Source: a bacterium (GTDB taxonomy: Bacteria > Verrucomicrobiota > Verrucomicrobiia > Limisphaerales > J093). From it: a stretch of 64,000 nucleotides of DNA. Position 1 is the stretch's first letter; every line of letters starts with the position of its first letter. Of this stretch, positions 56,984 to 64,000 are shown one piece after another. The stretch is taken from positions 41,677-105,676 of the forward strand of contig JAJXZJ010000077.1 of NCBI GenBank assembly GCA_021780105.1, in the 5' to 3' direction. The notes under the pieces were generated by a model. That model did no database searches, was not told where the DNA came from, and saw nothing but the letters and a program-made list of their open reading frames with translations. Position numbers and translations under genes: made by a program.

Positions 56984-57880
56984 TCAGAGTATCGGCACCT
57001 TCTCTGGAACCGCTTGGAAGAAGCGGGAAAGGTCGCGATCCGAGTTGGGAACCGCTGGTTTCATCACCGTCCAGTCATTCATGCCCGCGATCTGCGCGGT
57101 ATTCGGCTCCAACCAACGCCAGAGTTCGGCGTGACCGTCGGCGAAGCTCAACGTCCCGGCATGGCCGTGGCGCGTGGCCGGAAAACTCACCCAGGTCCAG
57201 AGCGAACTGCCAAACAGGTTGAGCGAATCGGGCGCGTTGATGCCGTAGGCGGCCTGCTGGATGCTCTTCTCGTTCTCGTCAATGAACACAGCCGTTCGCG
57301 TGGGGCTGGGACTTTGAATCTGCCCCAGCTTGTGCCAGCAAGTGGAGTAGGCGGCATCTCCAGGATCCGGCTGCCAGTTCATGTAGATGCTCATCGAAAC
57401 ACTGCGGGTCCGGGGCAACCGGCCCTGGTCGCGGACGGTGGACTTGTCCGCCGGGCAGCGGTAAATGGCCGGCGACTGGTTGTAGCGGAACAGCACTCCG
57501 TTTTGAATGTTCGTGAGGGTGGTGTCGCTCCAGGCGTTGCCCTGCAACCACGAGCCGGCGTCCGCGCTCCAGTTGCCCCGGTTCCCCAGATCGCCCGGAT
57601 TCATGGCGACGTTGTGCGGCAGGTTGTCGTCGTAGTCGTCGGCATACATCTGCCAGCAGAGCTGGAGCTGTTTGAGGTTGTTCAGGCAGCCAACCGACTG
57701 CGCCTTGGCCTTGGCCTGGGAAAGCGCCGGCAAAAGCAGCCCGGCCAGAATGGCGATAATCGCGATGACGACCAGCAATTCGATGAGCGTAAAGGCGCGC
57801 ACGAAGACTGCGCCGTGACCGCCATGCACAACGGTCGCGTCCCGACTGCTGCCGTGTGTAGTTCTCCTTTCAAGGTTCAT
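56984..57880 (-). CDS. Type II-secretion-like prepilin with HADG tail
   Basis: The protein has 298 residues. A GGGGGGA stretch suitably placed before the ATG at 57880 favours MNLERR over the adjacent ATG at 57886. The N-terminus has the class III prepilin pattern with [20 protein letters not shown], cleaved before Phe. The C-terminus carries the [14 protein letters not shown] segment. Planctomycete and verrucomicrobial genomes carry many such pseudopilin-like proteins, whose role is still unclear. Confidence 0.9.
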   Translation of the reverse strand: MNLERRTTHGSSRDATVVHGGHGAVFVRAFTLIELLVVIAIIAILAGLLLPALSQAKAKAQSVGCLNNLKQLQLCWQMYADDYDDNLPHNVAMNPGDLGNRGNWSADAGSWLQGNAWSDTTLTNIQNGVLFRYNQSPAIYRCPADKSTVRDQGRLPRTRSVSMSIYMNWQPDPGDAAYSTCWHKLGQIQSPSPTRTAVFIDENEKSIQQAAYGINAPDSLNLFGSSLWTWVSFPATRHGHAGTLSFADGHAELWRWLEPNTAQIAGMNDWTVMKPAVPNSDRDLSRFFQAVPEKVPIL

Positions 57881-57985
57881 TTCCATTCCCCCCACTTTTG
57901 GCCAACTTGACGAGTGGCACAACATCCGGCCCGCCCTGCCCGGCGCCGCTGGTATCCGGGCAGGGCCGCCGTGAGCCTTCTTGCG

Positions 57986-58414
57986 CTACTTGGCCTTGTT
58001 GTAGGTATCGGCCGCCACGTCCTCGCCGTCCCGGCTGCGGTCGAAATTCACCGCCACGGTCAGCGTATTCCAGCCCGTCGAGTAAATGATCGTCCGATCG
58101 TCGTCCACGGATTGAAGGTTGGAATCAGAGTTGCCGCCTTCGATGTCCGTGAGCTTGACGACATTGAAGGGACCAAGTTTCTCCACCTTGGCCTTGCCCT
58201 TGGCGTAGAGGAGCGTGTCGCCTTCCTTGCTGGTGACCTTGTAGGTGAACGCGTTGTCCTTGAATTCGACCGTCTGCGTCGCATCGCCAAAGCGGTCGGT
58301 CTTCTTATTGAGCGTCCACTTGCCCTGGATGTCGGAAAACGACTGCCCCAGAGCGGAGCCGGCGGCCAGCGCGAGCGCGCCGGCCAGGATGGTGGTGAAC
58401 AGGTATTTCTTCAT
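57986..58414 (-). CDS. Small secreted lipocalin-like protein
   Basis: The protein has 142 residues with a signal peptide (LFTTILAGALALAAGSALG, cut near GQS). The mature part is beta-rich: GKWTLNKKTDRFGDATQTVE, then LLYAKGKAKVEKLG. The pattern suggests a small lipocalin or similar barrel, but no family is certain. It is unlinked to neighbours. Confidence 0.65.
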   Translation of the reverse strand: MKKYLFTTILAGALALAAGSALGQSFSDIQGKWTLNKKTDRFGDATQTVEFKDNAFTYKVTSKEGDTLLYAKGKAKVEKLGPFNVVKLTDIEGGNSDSNLQSVDDDRTIIYSTGWNTLTVAVNFDRSRDGEDVAADTYNKAK

Positions 58415-58522
58415 GTTGCTATGGTGTTTTGGTTTTGTCTATTCGTTGCACTCACAACCGGCGGCGACGACATATCAGAGTCATTCGATTGTTGCTGTCG
58501 CGCGCCGGCTGTCAGATTCTTG

Positions 58523-58936
58523 TCATTCCCCCAGAAAGTCCTTCTCCAGAAATTCCTGGTTGAGTCGCTGGTGGACATTGCGCTCGCGTTCGGCCTCGAG
58601 CTGCTTCAGCCGCTCCGCCTGCGCGGGTGTCAATTCGCGGGCAATGCGGGCGTTGGCCGTTTGCACAAGCCCGCTGACCCGCTGGACGGTTTCCAGCATC
58701 ACGCCGCGGTACTCCTCGCAGGCCTGGCGGACGACCGGCTCGACACGCTGCGTCTGCCGCGGCGTCAGATTCAGCTCGGATTTCAAAATCCCCATCAGCG
58801 TGGATTGAAAGTGATCAATGCGCAGCCGCTGCTCGGCCAGCCGTTGACCAACGCCGATCGAGTTCACGCTGCCGGTGACCACACCGGCCAGAAAGATCGC
58901 GGCGACGACCAGAATGTTTTTGACGCGCGGTTTCAT
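58523..58936 (-). CDS. Exported Spy/CpxP-like protein
   Basis: The protein has 137 residues. An N-terminal membrane/signal helix (ILVVAAIFLAGVVTGSV) precedes a helical domain with two LTP motifs (LNLTPRQTQRVEPVV, ELTPAQAERLKQLE) typical of the Spy/CpxP/heavy-metal-sensor group, periplasmic chaperones or sensors. It is the third gene after the ECF sigma factor and overlaps its neighbour by 4 bases. It may be an anti-sigma-pathway sensor or a stress output. Confidence 0.75.
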   Translation of the reverse strand: MKPRVKNILVVAAIFLAGVVTGSVNSIGVGQRLAEQRLRIDHFQSTLMGILKSELNLTPRQTQRVEPVVRQACEEYRGVMLETVQRVSGLVQTANARIARELTPAQAERLKQLEAERERNVHQRLNQEFLEKDFLGE

Positions 58937-59229
58937 CGGGGCAAAACAAAGTGAATGACCGATTCCGAGGCGAGCTGCTCCGGGGAATCCGGATGCCACC
59001 AGACGTGGATGTTCACGGCGAGACTCACCACCATCGCCGCGCCCGCCCAGGCCAGCCCGCGGCGGCTCACGCGGATCCACGACCCCGGCCGCGCGCCGGC
59101 CGGTTCCTCGGCCAGCCAGCGTTGAACCACCCGCCGGGCGAACCACGGCGACGGCGGGGCCGCCGGCAACGGCTCGCTCCGGCGCGCCAGCGCAAGGAGA
59201 CGTTTCCATCTGGGGTCAGACAGGCTCAT
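58933..59229 (-). CDS. Small single-helix membrane protein, candidate anti-sigma factor
   Basis: The protein has 98 residues: a basic N-terminal half, one membrane helix (LAWAGAAMVVSLAVNIHVWW), and a short outer tail. It overlaps the sigma factor gene by 14 bases and the Spy-like gene by 4. Position and topology fit a minimal anti-sigma factor, but no zinc HxxxCxxC motif is present. Confidence 0.6.
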   Translation of the reverse strand: MSLSDPRWKRLLALARRSEPLPAAPPSPWFARRVVQRWLAEEPAGARPGSWIRVSRRGLAWAGAAMVVSLAVNIHVWWHPDSPEQLASESVIHFVLPR

Positions 59230-59809
59230 CGCTTTTCAAAAGTTCGTTGAAAATCCGGCGCAATTTGCGGCGCGCGCGAAACAGCCGGACGCGGATGTTC
59301 ACGGCGCTCCAGCCGGTGAGGGCCTTCACTTCCTCCCAACCGCGCTGCTCGACATCCACCATTTCCACGAGCAGCCGCTCCTTCGGCGGCAACTGCGCCA
59401 GCAACGTTTCGATCAAGTCGCGTCCGCCCGCCTGCTCCGCCGGCGAGGTCGCGGCGGTGTCCGCATGGACGGCTTCCAGCGCCGCAAGCTGTTCCTCCGG
59501 GAGGTCGGCCCAGCGCAACTCCGGCCGGCTTTTGCGCCAGCGGTGGTGGTTGAGGCAGGTCGTGAAGGCCGTGCGGCGAACCCAGGCTCCCAGCTCCGGC
59601 GCGCCGCCGCGAAACCCGTCGAGGTGCTGGAAGAGCTTGCCGAAAACCTCCTGGGCGATGTCCTCGGCATCCACGCTGCGGGGCCGCCGGCGCTCGACGA
59701 CCGCCATGACAGCCGGATAAAGCAACTCCACCAGCGCCTCGGCCGCCGCCGCCTCGCGCGCCCGCACGCGGGGCAGCAACACGGCAACAGCCTGGTTTGA
59801 TTCGTCCAT
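59216..59809 (-). CDS. ECF-type RNA polymerase sigma factor
   Basis: The protein has 197 residues. Region 2 includes VDAEDIAQEVFGKLFQHLDG; region 4 includes LPPKERLLVEMVDVEQRGW and NIRVRLFRARRKLRRIF. It directs RNA polymerase to envelope or stress promoters. It begins a three-gene set with the small membrane protein and the Spy-like protein, suggesting an envelope-sensing regulon. Confidence 0.92.
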   Translation of the reverse strand: MDESNQAVAVLLPRVRAREAAAAEALVELLYPAVMAVVERRRPRSVDAEDIAQEVFGKLFQHLDGFRGGAPELGAWVRRTAFTTCLNHHRWRKSRPELRWADLPEEQLAALEAVHADTAATSPAEQAGGRDLIETLLAQLPPKERLLVEMVDVEQRGWEEVKALTGWSAVNIRVRLFRARRKLRRIFNELLKSDEPV

Positions 59810-59974
59810 TGACCTGACAGCCCGACAAGGCCATACAGCCCCTCAAGACACGGCAGACGCGCGAAGTGTTACACCGCCGGCGAGTCTTGCGGCAAGATTT
59901 CAATGCCGGCGCCGGGCGCGTCCGCCCTTCCCGTCATGGCAAACGGTTCGCGATGCGCGGTCGCTGAACTCACC

Positions 59975-60026
59975 CAAAAAATTGAGCGGGGCAGCCGCTG
60001 GCCCCCTGGCCACTGCTGCCCCGCTC
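59975..60026 (-). terminator. Rho-independent terminator of the modular secreted protein
   Basis: On the minus strand GAGCGGGGCAGC pairs perfectly with GCTGCCCCGCTC across a 19-base loop, followed by AA and a run of six T. It lies 72 bases after the stop of the gene at 60098. The rest of the 288-base gap down to the sigma factor gene shows no gene. Confidence 0.88.
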
Positions 60027-60097
60027 GTATTCGACGACGCGCTTGAACCCGCACTCACGCCGTCTGCGTGCCCATCAACCAACCGATCGGAAACAAT

Positions 60098-63000
60098 CTA
60101 TTGAACAACCCGGTAGAATTTCTGCTGGGCCAGGCTCGCCGCCGGAATCGTAACCGGACTCACGGCACCGGTAACATTGTTCCACGGCCCAACCACGGTG
60201 TCGGCCTGCTGCAACGTCCCGGTGCCGGTCCATGAGATCAGGATGTTGCCATTTTGGCTGGCGATGGTCATTTGCGCCGGCGTGATGGGCGTGTTCGACC
60301 CGGAAATGGTGACGTTGTCGAAGTCAGCAGTGATTGTGTCGTTCACGGCCCGTCCGGCGGCCATGACGGCAAACTTCAATCCCGTCGAGAATGGGAACGG
60401 CACTTCCACCCCGAACACACCGTCCAGATAGAGGTCCGCCGTCTGGCCGTTGGCGACCACCTTCATGTGATGTTGGCCGTAATCCAAGTAGGCGGCGTCG
60501 CTGAACGCCGCGATGATCGTGCCGGCACCGGTCGGATTATCGCCCGCCTGGCCGATGCTGCGGTTGTAATTCCAGCCTGGGGTTTCGCTGTCGTTCGCAA
60601 ACAGAACGAAATTCGTTCCCGTGGCGTCGTAGAGATACACGCCGGAGCGCGTGCCCGTGCCACCGTTGGCGATGTTGTCCAGGTGATCCACCCGGTCCAT
60701 TTCGAAGATGACCGGATCCACCAATGAAGCCTGGAAGTTCGTGGCCGTGGTGACGGTGATGCCGGGCCAGTAGTTGGAAACGACGGTGAGGTTCAACTCC
60801 AACCAGCCGCCCATCACCGCCGCCGAAGCCGTGGCGGAACAGTCCCAGCTTGTTTCCACCTTGAAACTGTCGTTCACGAGCCACTGGCTCGAAAGCGCTC
60901 CGGCATTGAAGTTGTCGGAGAACAGCACGGTGGGCGACCCGTTGGGCGCCACCACGGTGAGCGTGTTGGTCGCCGGCACACCCTGGTCGTCCGCAAACGA
61001 GAAGACGGCGATGCCTTGGCCGACGCGTGACACTTCAAACGTCTTCTGATCCGGATCGCCCGGTGCGAACGTGAGCGTCAGCGAGCCGCCCGTGCCACCC
61101 ACTGGAATGGCCACGGCGGGGCTGCCGCTCGTGATGGTGACGTGCGCGGTGTTGGTCTGGTGCATCTGTGACGGCACCGTCAGGGTCACCACCGAATTCG
61201 TGGTCTGCGTCGCCTCGATGGTGAGGCTGGCCGGCGTCGTAAAGATCGTCGGAATTGGCCCGGTGACCAAGGCGTTGTCGAACGTGCCCAGGATCGAATC
61301 CGGATAACTTCGCGCATACCCGCCAACCTCGAACTTGATGCCCTGGGTGTAGGCAAAGGGAATTTCGGTGCCAAGCACGCCGTCCAGGTAAAGCTTCACC
61401 GTGGACCCGTTGGCCTCCAGTTTCATGCGGTGATCGCCCAGGTCGTTGAACTTGGGATCGGCGAAGGCGGCAATGGTGTTGTTGGCGCGCAAGCCACCGG
61501 CTGACGTGTTGTAAACCCAGCCGCCGGTCAGGTCGTCGTCGGAGAACAGCACCCAGTTTTGCCGCGCAGCGTCGGCAATCATGATGGCCGTGCGCCGGGC
61601 CGCCCCCGTGCCCACGTGAGAAACGCGGTCAATCTCAAACGAAACTGGCGCCGTCGGGCTGGCGGCGAACAACTCCTTGGTCGCCAGTCCCAGACCGCCC
61701 CACCACAGCCCCGCGGCGTCGCTCATGCCGCCCGATACAGCATACACCTGCAACACACCGTTCGTAACAACGATGTAGGAGTTGTTGGTGAGGGAGCCGT
61801 TGACTTCGAGCGGCTGGGTGTCCACGTCCCATTTGGAGGTGTCAATCGTGCCAGCCGAGAAATCGTCGCTGAGCAGCGTGTAGAGCGGTTCCGTGACCGT
61901 GACGCTCAGACTGTTGGCCACCGCCACGCCGAGCGTGTTGCTGACCACGAAAGTAGTCGTGCCCACGCCGACCGGCGTCACCTGGAAGGTGTTCGTCGCC
62001 GAACCACCCGCGGGGAACGTCAGCGCCAGCACCCCGTTCACCGCGCCGGCGGGGATCGCCACTGTTGGGTCGCTGCTGGTGACGGTTACGGTCACTGAAT
62101 TGGTGTAGATCAAGGCCGGCGAAATGACCACCGAGGCCGTCTGCGGCGCTTGATTCATGGCCGAGGTGATGGACGCCGGCGTCACCGCGATGGGCGAATA
62201 GATCGTCGAAATCTGCGCGTTGGCGTAGGCGTCCTGCACGGTGTCGCCCTGAGCGCGGGCATAGGCGCCGATCTCGAAGTAAATGCCGCTTTGCACCGGG
62301 AAGCCGACCTGCCCACCGTAAATGTTGTCGAGGTAAAAGCTCACGGTGGAGCCATCTGCGATGAGCTTGAGGTGGTGGGCATTGCCGTCGTTGAGCGCGC
62401 TGAACGCCGCGATGGTGGTGCCGCCGCCGGTCGGATTGCCGCCGCTGGTGCTGTTGACTTCCCAACCGGTTTCGCCGTCATCCTGGCCGACAAACACAAA
62501 CTGCGAACGGTCGCTGGTGGTGATGAAAACACCGCGCCGGCCGGCAGTGCCGGTATAGGTGATCGAATCGCAGTCCAGATCGAAGACCAGATTGAGGTCC
62601 TTGGTCGCCACGTAGCTTTGAGTGGTTTTCAGCGAAATTCCACCCCAGTATTGCGCCGACAGACCACCGCCGATGATCAGTTGGTTGTTGGTGACGGCGA
62701 TCGTCATGTCCCCGGTGCCGGTTTCAAAACCCTGGTTGTTGATCTGCCACTTCGAGGCGTCGAATGCAGAGCCGGGGAAATCATCCTGGAACACCACGCC
62801 GGCGCCGCTGTAAGGAACCAGCACCTGGAGGCTGTTTCCCACCAGCACACCCGCGCTGTTTTGCAGCGTGATGGTCGCGCCACCGGTGGTCAGCGCCTTG
62901 AGGGGCACCGCCTGGATGTTCGACCCGCCGGCCGGGAAGGTCACGGTCAGGGTGTCGCCCACGGCGCCAACCGGCGCCGCCACCGTCGGATCGCTCGTCG

Positions 63001-63826
63001 TGACCGTCACGGTGAACGGCTGCGTGGCGTTCTGGCCGGCCGGAATGCGCACAAAGATGTTCGTCGAGGTCGCGCCGGCCAGGAGTTGGGCCGTGTTCTC
63101 AATGTTGCCGCCGGCGTCGCTGAACATCACCGTCTGGGCCGCCGTGACGCTGACCGGCCCAAACATGCTGCCGACCGTGTCGTTCACTGCCCGCGCATAA
63201 CTGGCGATTTCAAAGACGATGCCGGTCGTGAACGGGAACGCCACCTCCGCGCCGAAAACGTCGTCCACATACAACTTCACCGTCTGGCCGTTGACGACGG
63301 CCTTGATGATGTGATCGCCCATGTCGTTGTAAGGCGCCTGGTCCAGCGCCGGAACGGCCGCGCCGGTGCCGTTCGGGTTGTCACCCGTCGCCCCGATCAT
63401 GCGATTGTAGTGCCAGCTTCCCTCGCCTTGATCGTCGCCGAAAAAGACGTAATGCGTGCGCGTGGCGTCAGTGATCCAGATGGCACTGCGATGGGCCGTG
63501 CCAGTGCCAAATTCGCTCGCGCGATCCACGGTAAAGACCAGGTTCGTCTCCGGGGAGGCATTAAACGTGGGGATGGTGGCCACGGCCGCGCCTCCCCAAT
63601 AACCGGCCGTGTCCGTGCCCGCGAAGGTCAGGTAGCCGCCCGCCACGCTGGGGACGACATCGGTGACTCCGCTTTCAAAGGGTTGCAGATCCACCCGCCA
63701 TTTGGTGGTGTCGAGTGTGCCTGCGCCCCAGTCGTCCGAAAACAGGATTTGCGCCTGCCCTTGGTAACACACCAAGGCGCTCAGCCAAACAGCGGCCCCG
63801 CCAAAGAGTTTCGTTATGGATTTCAT
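60098..63826 (-). CDS. Giant secreted protein of four tandem beta-sandwich modules
   Basis: The protein has 1242 residues. A signal peptide (AAVWLSALVCYQGQA) is followed by four modules that each start SDDW/DDF-x-AG-x-hD-TSKW (about residues 30, 343, 650 and 965). Each has a concanavalin/LamG-like sheet (VYFDG-type 'KLYLDGVLG' and 'GTG-RRSAIWI' stretches), and the first three are joined by Ig-like linkers (VTVTSSDPTVAIPAGAV). The end is LQQADTVVGPWNNVTGAVSP, then FYRV, a C-terminal domain frequent in Verrucomicrobia. Predicted role: carbohydrate binding or adhesion at the cell surface. No enzymatic residues are recognised. Confidence 0.8.
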   Translation of the reverse strand: MKSITKLFGGAAVWLSALVCYQGQAQILFSDDWGAGTLDTTKWRVDLQPFESGVTDVVPSVAGGYLTFAGTDTAGYWGGAAVATIPTFNASPETNLVFTVDRASEFGTGTAHRSAIWITDATRTHYVFFGDDQGEGSWHYNRMIGATGDNPNGTGAAVPALDQAPYNDMGDHIIKAVVNGQTVKLYVDDVFGAEVAFPFTTGIVFEIASYARAVNDTVGSMFGPVSVTAAQTVMFSDAGGNIENTAQLLAGATSTNIFVRIPAGQNATQPFTVTVTTSDPTVAAPVGAVGDTLTVTFPAGGSNIQAVPLKALTTGGATITLQNSAGVLVGNSLQVLVPYSGAGVVFQDDFPGSAFDASKWQINNQGFETGTGDMTIAVTNNQLIIGGGLSAQYWGGISLKTTQSYVATKDLNLVFDLDCDSITYTGTAGRRGVFITTSDRSQFVFVGQDDGETGWEVNSTSGGNPTGGGTTIAAFSALNDGNAHHLKLIADGSTVSFYLDNIYGGQVGFPVQSGIYFEIGAYARAQGDTVQDAYANAQISTIYSPIAVTPASITSAMNQAPQTASVVISPALIYTNSVTVTVTSSDPTVAIPAGAVNGVLALTFPAGGSATNTFQVTPVGVGTTTFVVSNTLGVAVANSLSVTVTEPLYTLLSDDFSAGTIDTSKWDVDTQPLEVNGSLTNNSYIVVTNGVLQVYAVSGGMSDAAGLWWGGLGLATKELFAASPTAPVSFEIDRVSHVGTGAARRTAIMIADAARQNWVLFSDDDLTGGWVYNTSAGGLRANNTIAAFADPKFNDLGDHRMKLEANGSTVKLYLDGVLGTEIPFAYTQGIKFEVGGYARSYPDSILGTFDNALVTGPIPTIFTTPASLTIEATQTTNSVVTLTVPSQMHQTNTAHVTITSGSPAVAIPVGGTGGSLTLTFAPGDPDQKTFEVSRVGQGIAVFSFADDQGVPATNTLTVVAPNGSPTVLFSDNFNAGALSSQWLVNDSFKVETSWDCSATASAAVMGGWLELNLTVVSNYWPGITVTTATNFQASLVDPVIFEMDRVDHLDNIANGGTGTRSGVYLYDATGTNFVLFANDSETPGWNYNRSIGQAGDNPTGAGTIIAAFSDAAYLDYGQHHMKVVANGQTADLYLDGVFGVEVPFPFSTGLKFAVMAAGRAVNDTITADFDNVTISGSNTPITPAQMTIASQNGNILISWTGTGTLQQADTVVGPWNNVTGAVSPVTIPAASLAQQKFYRVVQ

Positions 63827-63884
63827 GTTGTGTTGTCGTGGGTGTGGGGTTCTCTATCGAATCAAACGTGTTCCGCCGGCGCGG

Positions 63885-64000
63885 TCAATAGGGTTTGCCG
63901 GGGATTTGGAGGATGGCGTAGGCCAGGCGGACCCAGTCGCGGTCGTTGACGCCCTTGGGGGACTTGTAGTCCAGGGACTTGATCGTCGCGGTGGTCGGCT
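63885..64000 (-). CDS. C-terminal end of an unidentified protein (cut by window edge)
   Basis: The minus strand carries 37 codons ending DRDWVRLAYAILQIPGKPY and a stop, upstream of and in the same direction as the modular protein. Codon structure is good but too little is visible to name a family. Confidence 0.55.
   Translation of the reverse strand, partial: PTTATIKSLDYKSPKGVNDRDWVRLAYAILQIPGKPY

Noticed and set aside
62150..63949. 599-residue open frame on the plus strand, and similar long frames opposite smc and aceE
   Set aside because: These are shadows of the modular secreted protein, SMC and AceE, without signal peptide or family motifs.

Overview
This 64-kb window is high-GC bacterial DNA, most likely a Verrucomicrobiota chromosome of the Limisphaerales/Pedosphaera kind. 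The clues are a type-II-secretion-like prepilin with an HADG-type tail, a very large secreted protein made of repeated beta-sandwich modules with an 'FYRV' C-terminal tail, an MreB/MamK-like actin beside tRNA genes, and a fused glycogen debranching enzyme. The lineage is inferred from gene content; no phylogenetic marker was tested.

Left housekeeping block (1-21.6 kb): the gmk start and yicC; a truncated PAS protein; serS and glgA; a sirtuin; a HEAT-repeat membrane protein; a 1466-residue glycogen debranching enzyme; an MscS channel; an aceE-aceF-lpdA pyruvate dehydrogenase operon with a lipoate ligase divergent from it; and an S4 protein / phosphoesterase / PhoPQ-related hydrolase set.

Accessory region (about 21.7-47.6 kb, almost entirely on the + strand). 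It opens with remnants of an IS3-type transposase and of dinB, followed by a sensor kinase / FixJ-type regulator pair and a stretch of gene debris. The core follows. It contains a receiver-only regulator, a glycyl radical enzyme (GRE), and the small and large subunits of a two-subunit aconitase X. Next come a DUF1254 protein, a broken regulator/CoA-transferase chimera, a bile-acid-symporter-type carrier, a DcaP-type porin, SYLF and DUF2959 secreted proteins, and a phosphofructokinase-fold protein translationally coupled to the GRE activase. An NfuA-like Fe-S carrier, an outer-membrane transporter, DUF2254, an AspT-type exchanger, a beta-carbonic anhydrase and a Ca2+/H+ antiporter complete it. 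The region ends at a truncated outer-membrane protein next to tRNA-Ser and tRNA-Gly. An 18-bp near-palindrome occurs twice, each time exactly 38 nt before a response-regulator start.

Right housekeeping block (47.7-64 kb, mostly - strand): two tRNAs, an actin-like ATPase, grpE-dnaJ-rsmE, smc, a TIM-barrel isomerase, a prepilin, a small secreted protein, an ECF sigma factor with two partner genes, and the modular secreted protein ending in a clear terminator.

The most interesting part is the GRE plus aconitase X cluster. It combines two oxygen-sensitive dehydration/lyase chemistries with Fe-S supply, dedicated porins and carboxylate carriers, a divergent PFK-like protein, and an exchanger/carbonic anhydrase/antiporter module. 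I infer an anaerobic catabolic pathway for an organic acid. The substrate cannot be named from sequence alone.
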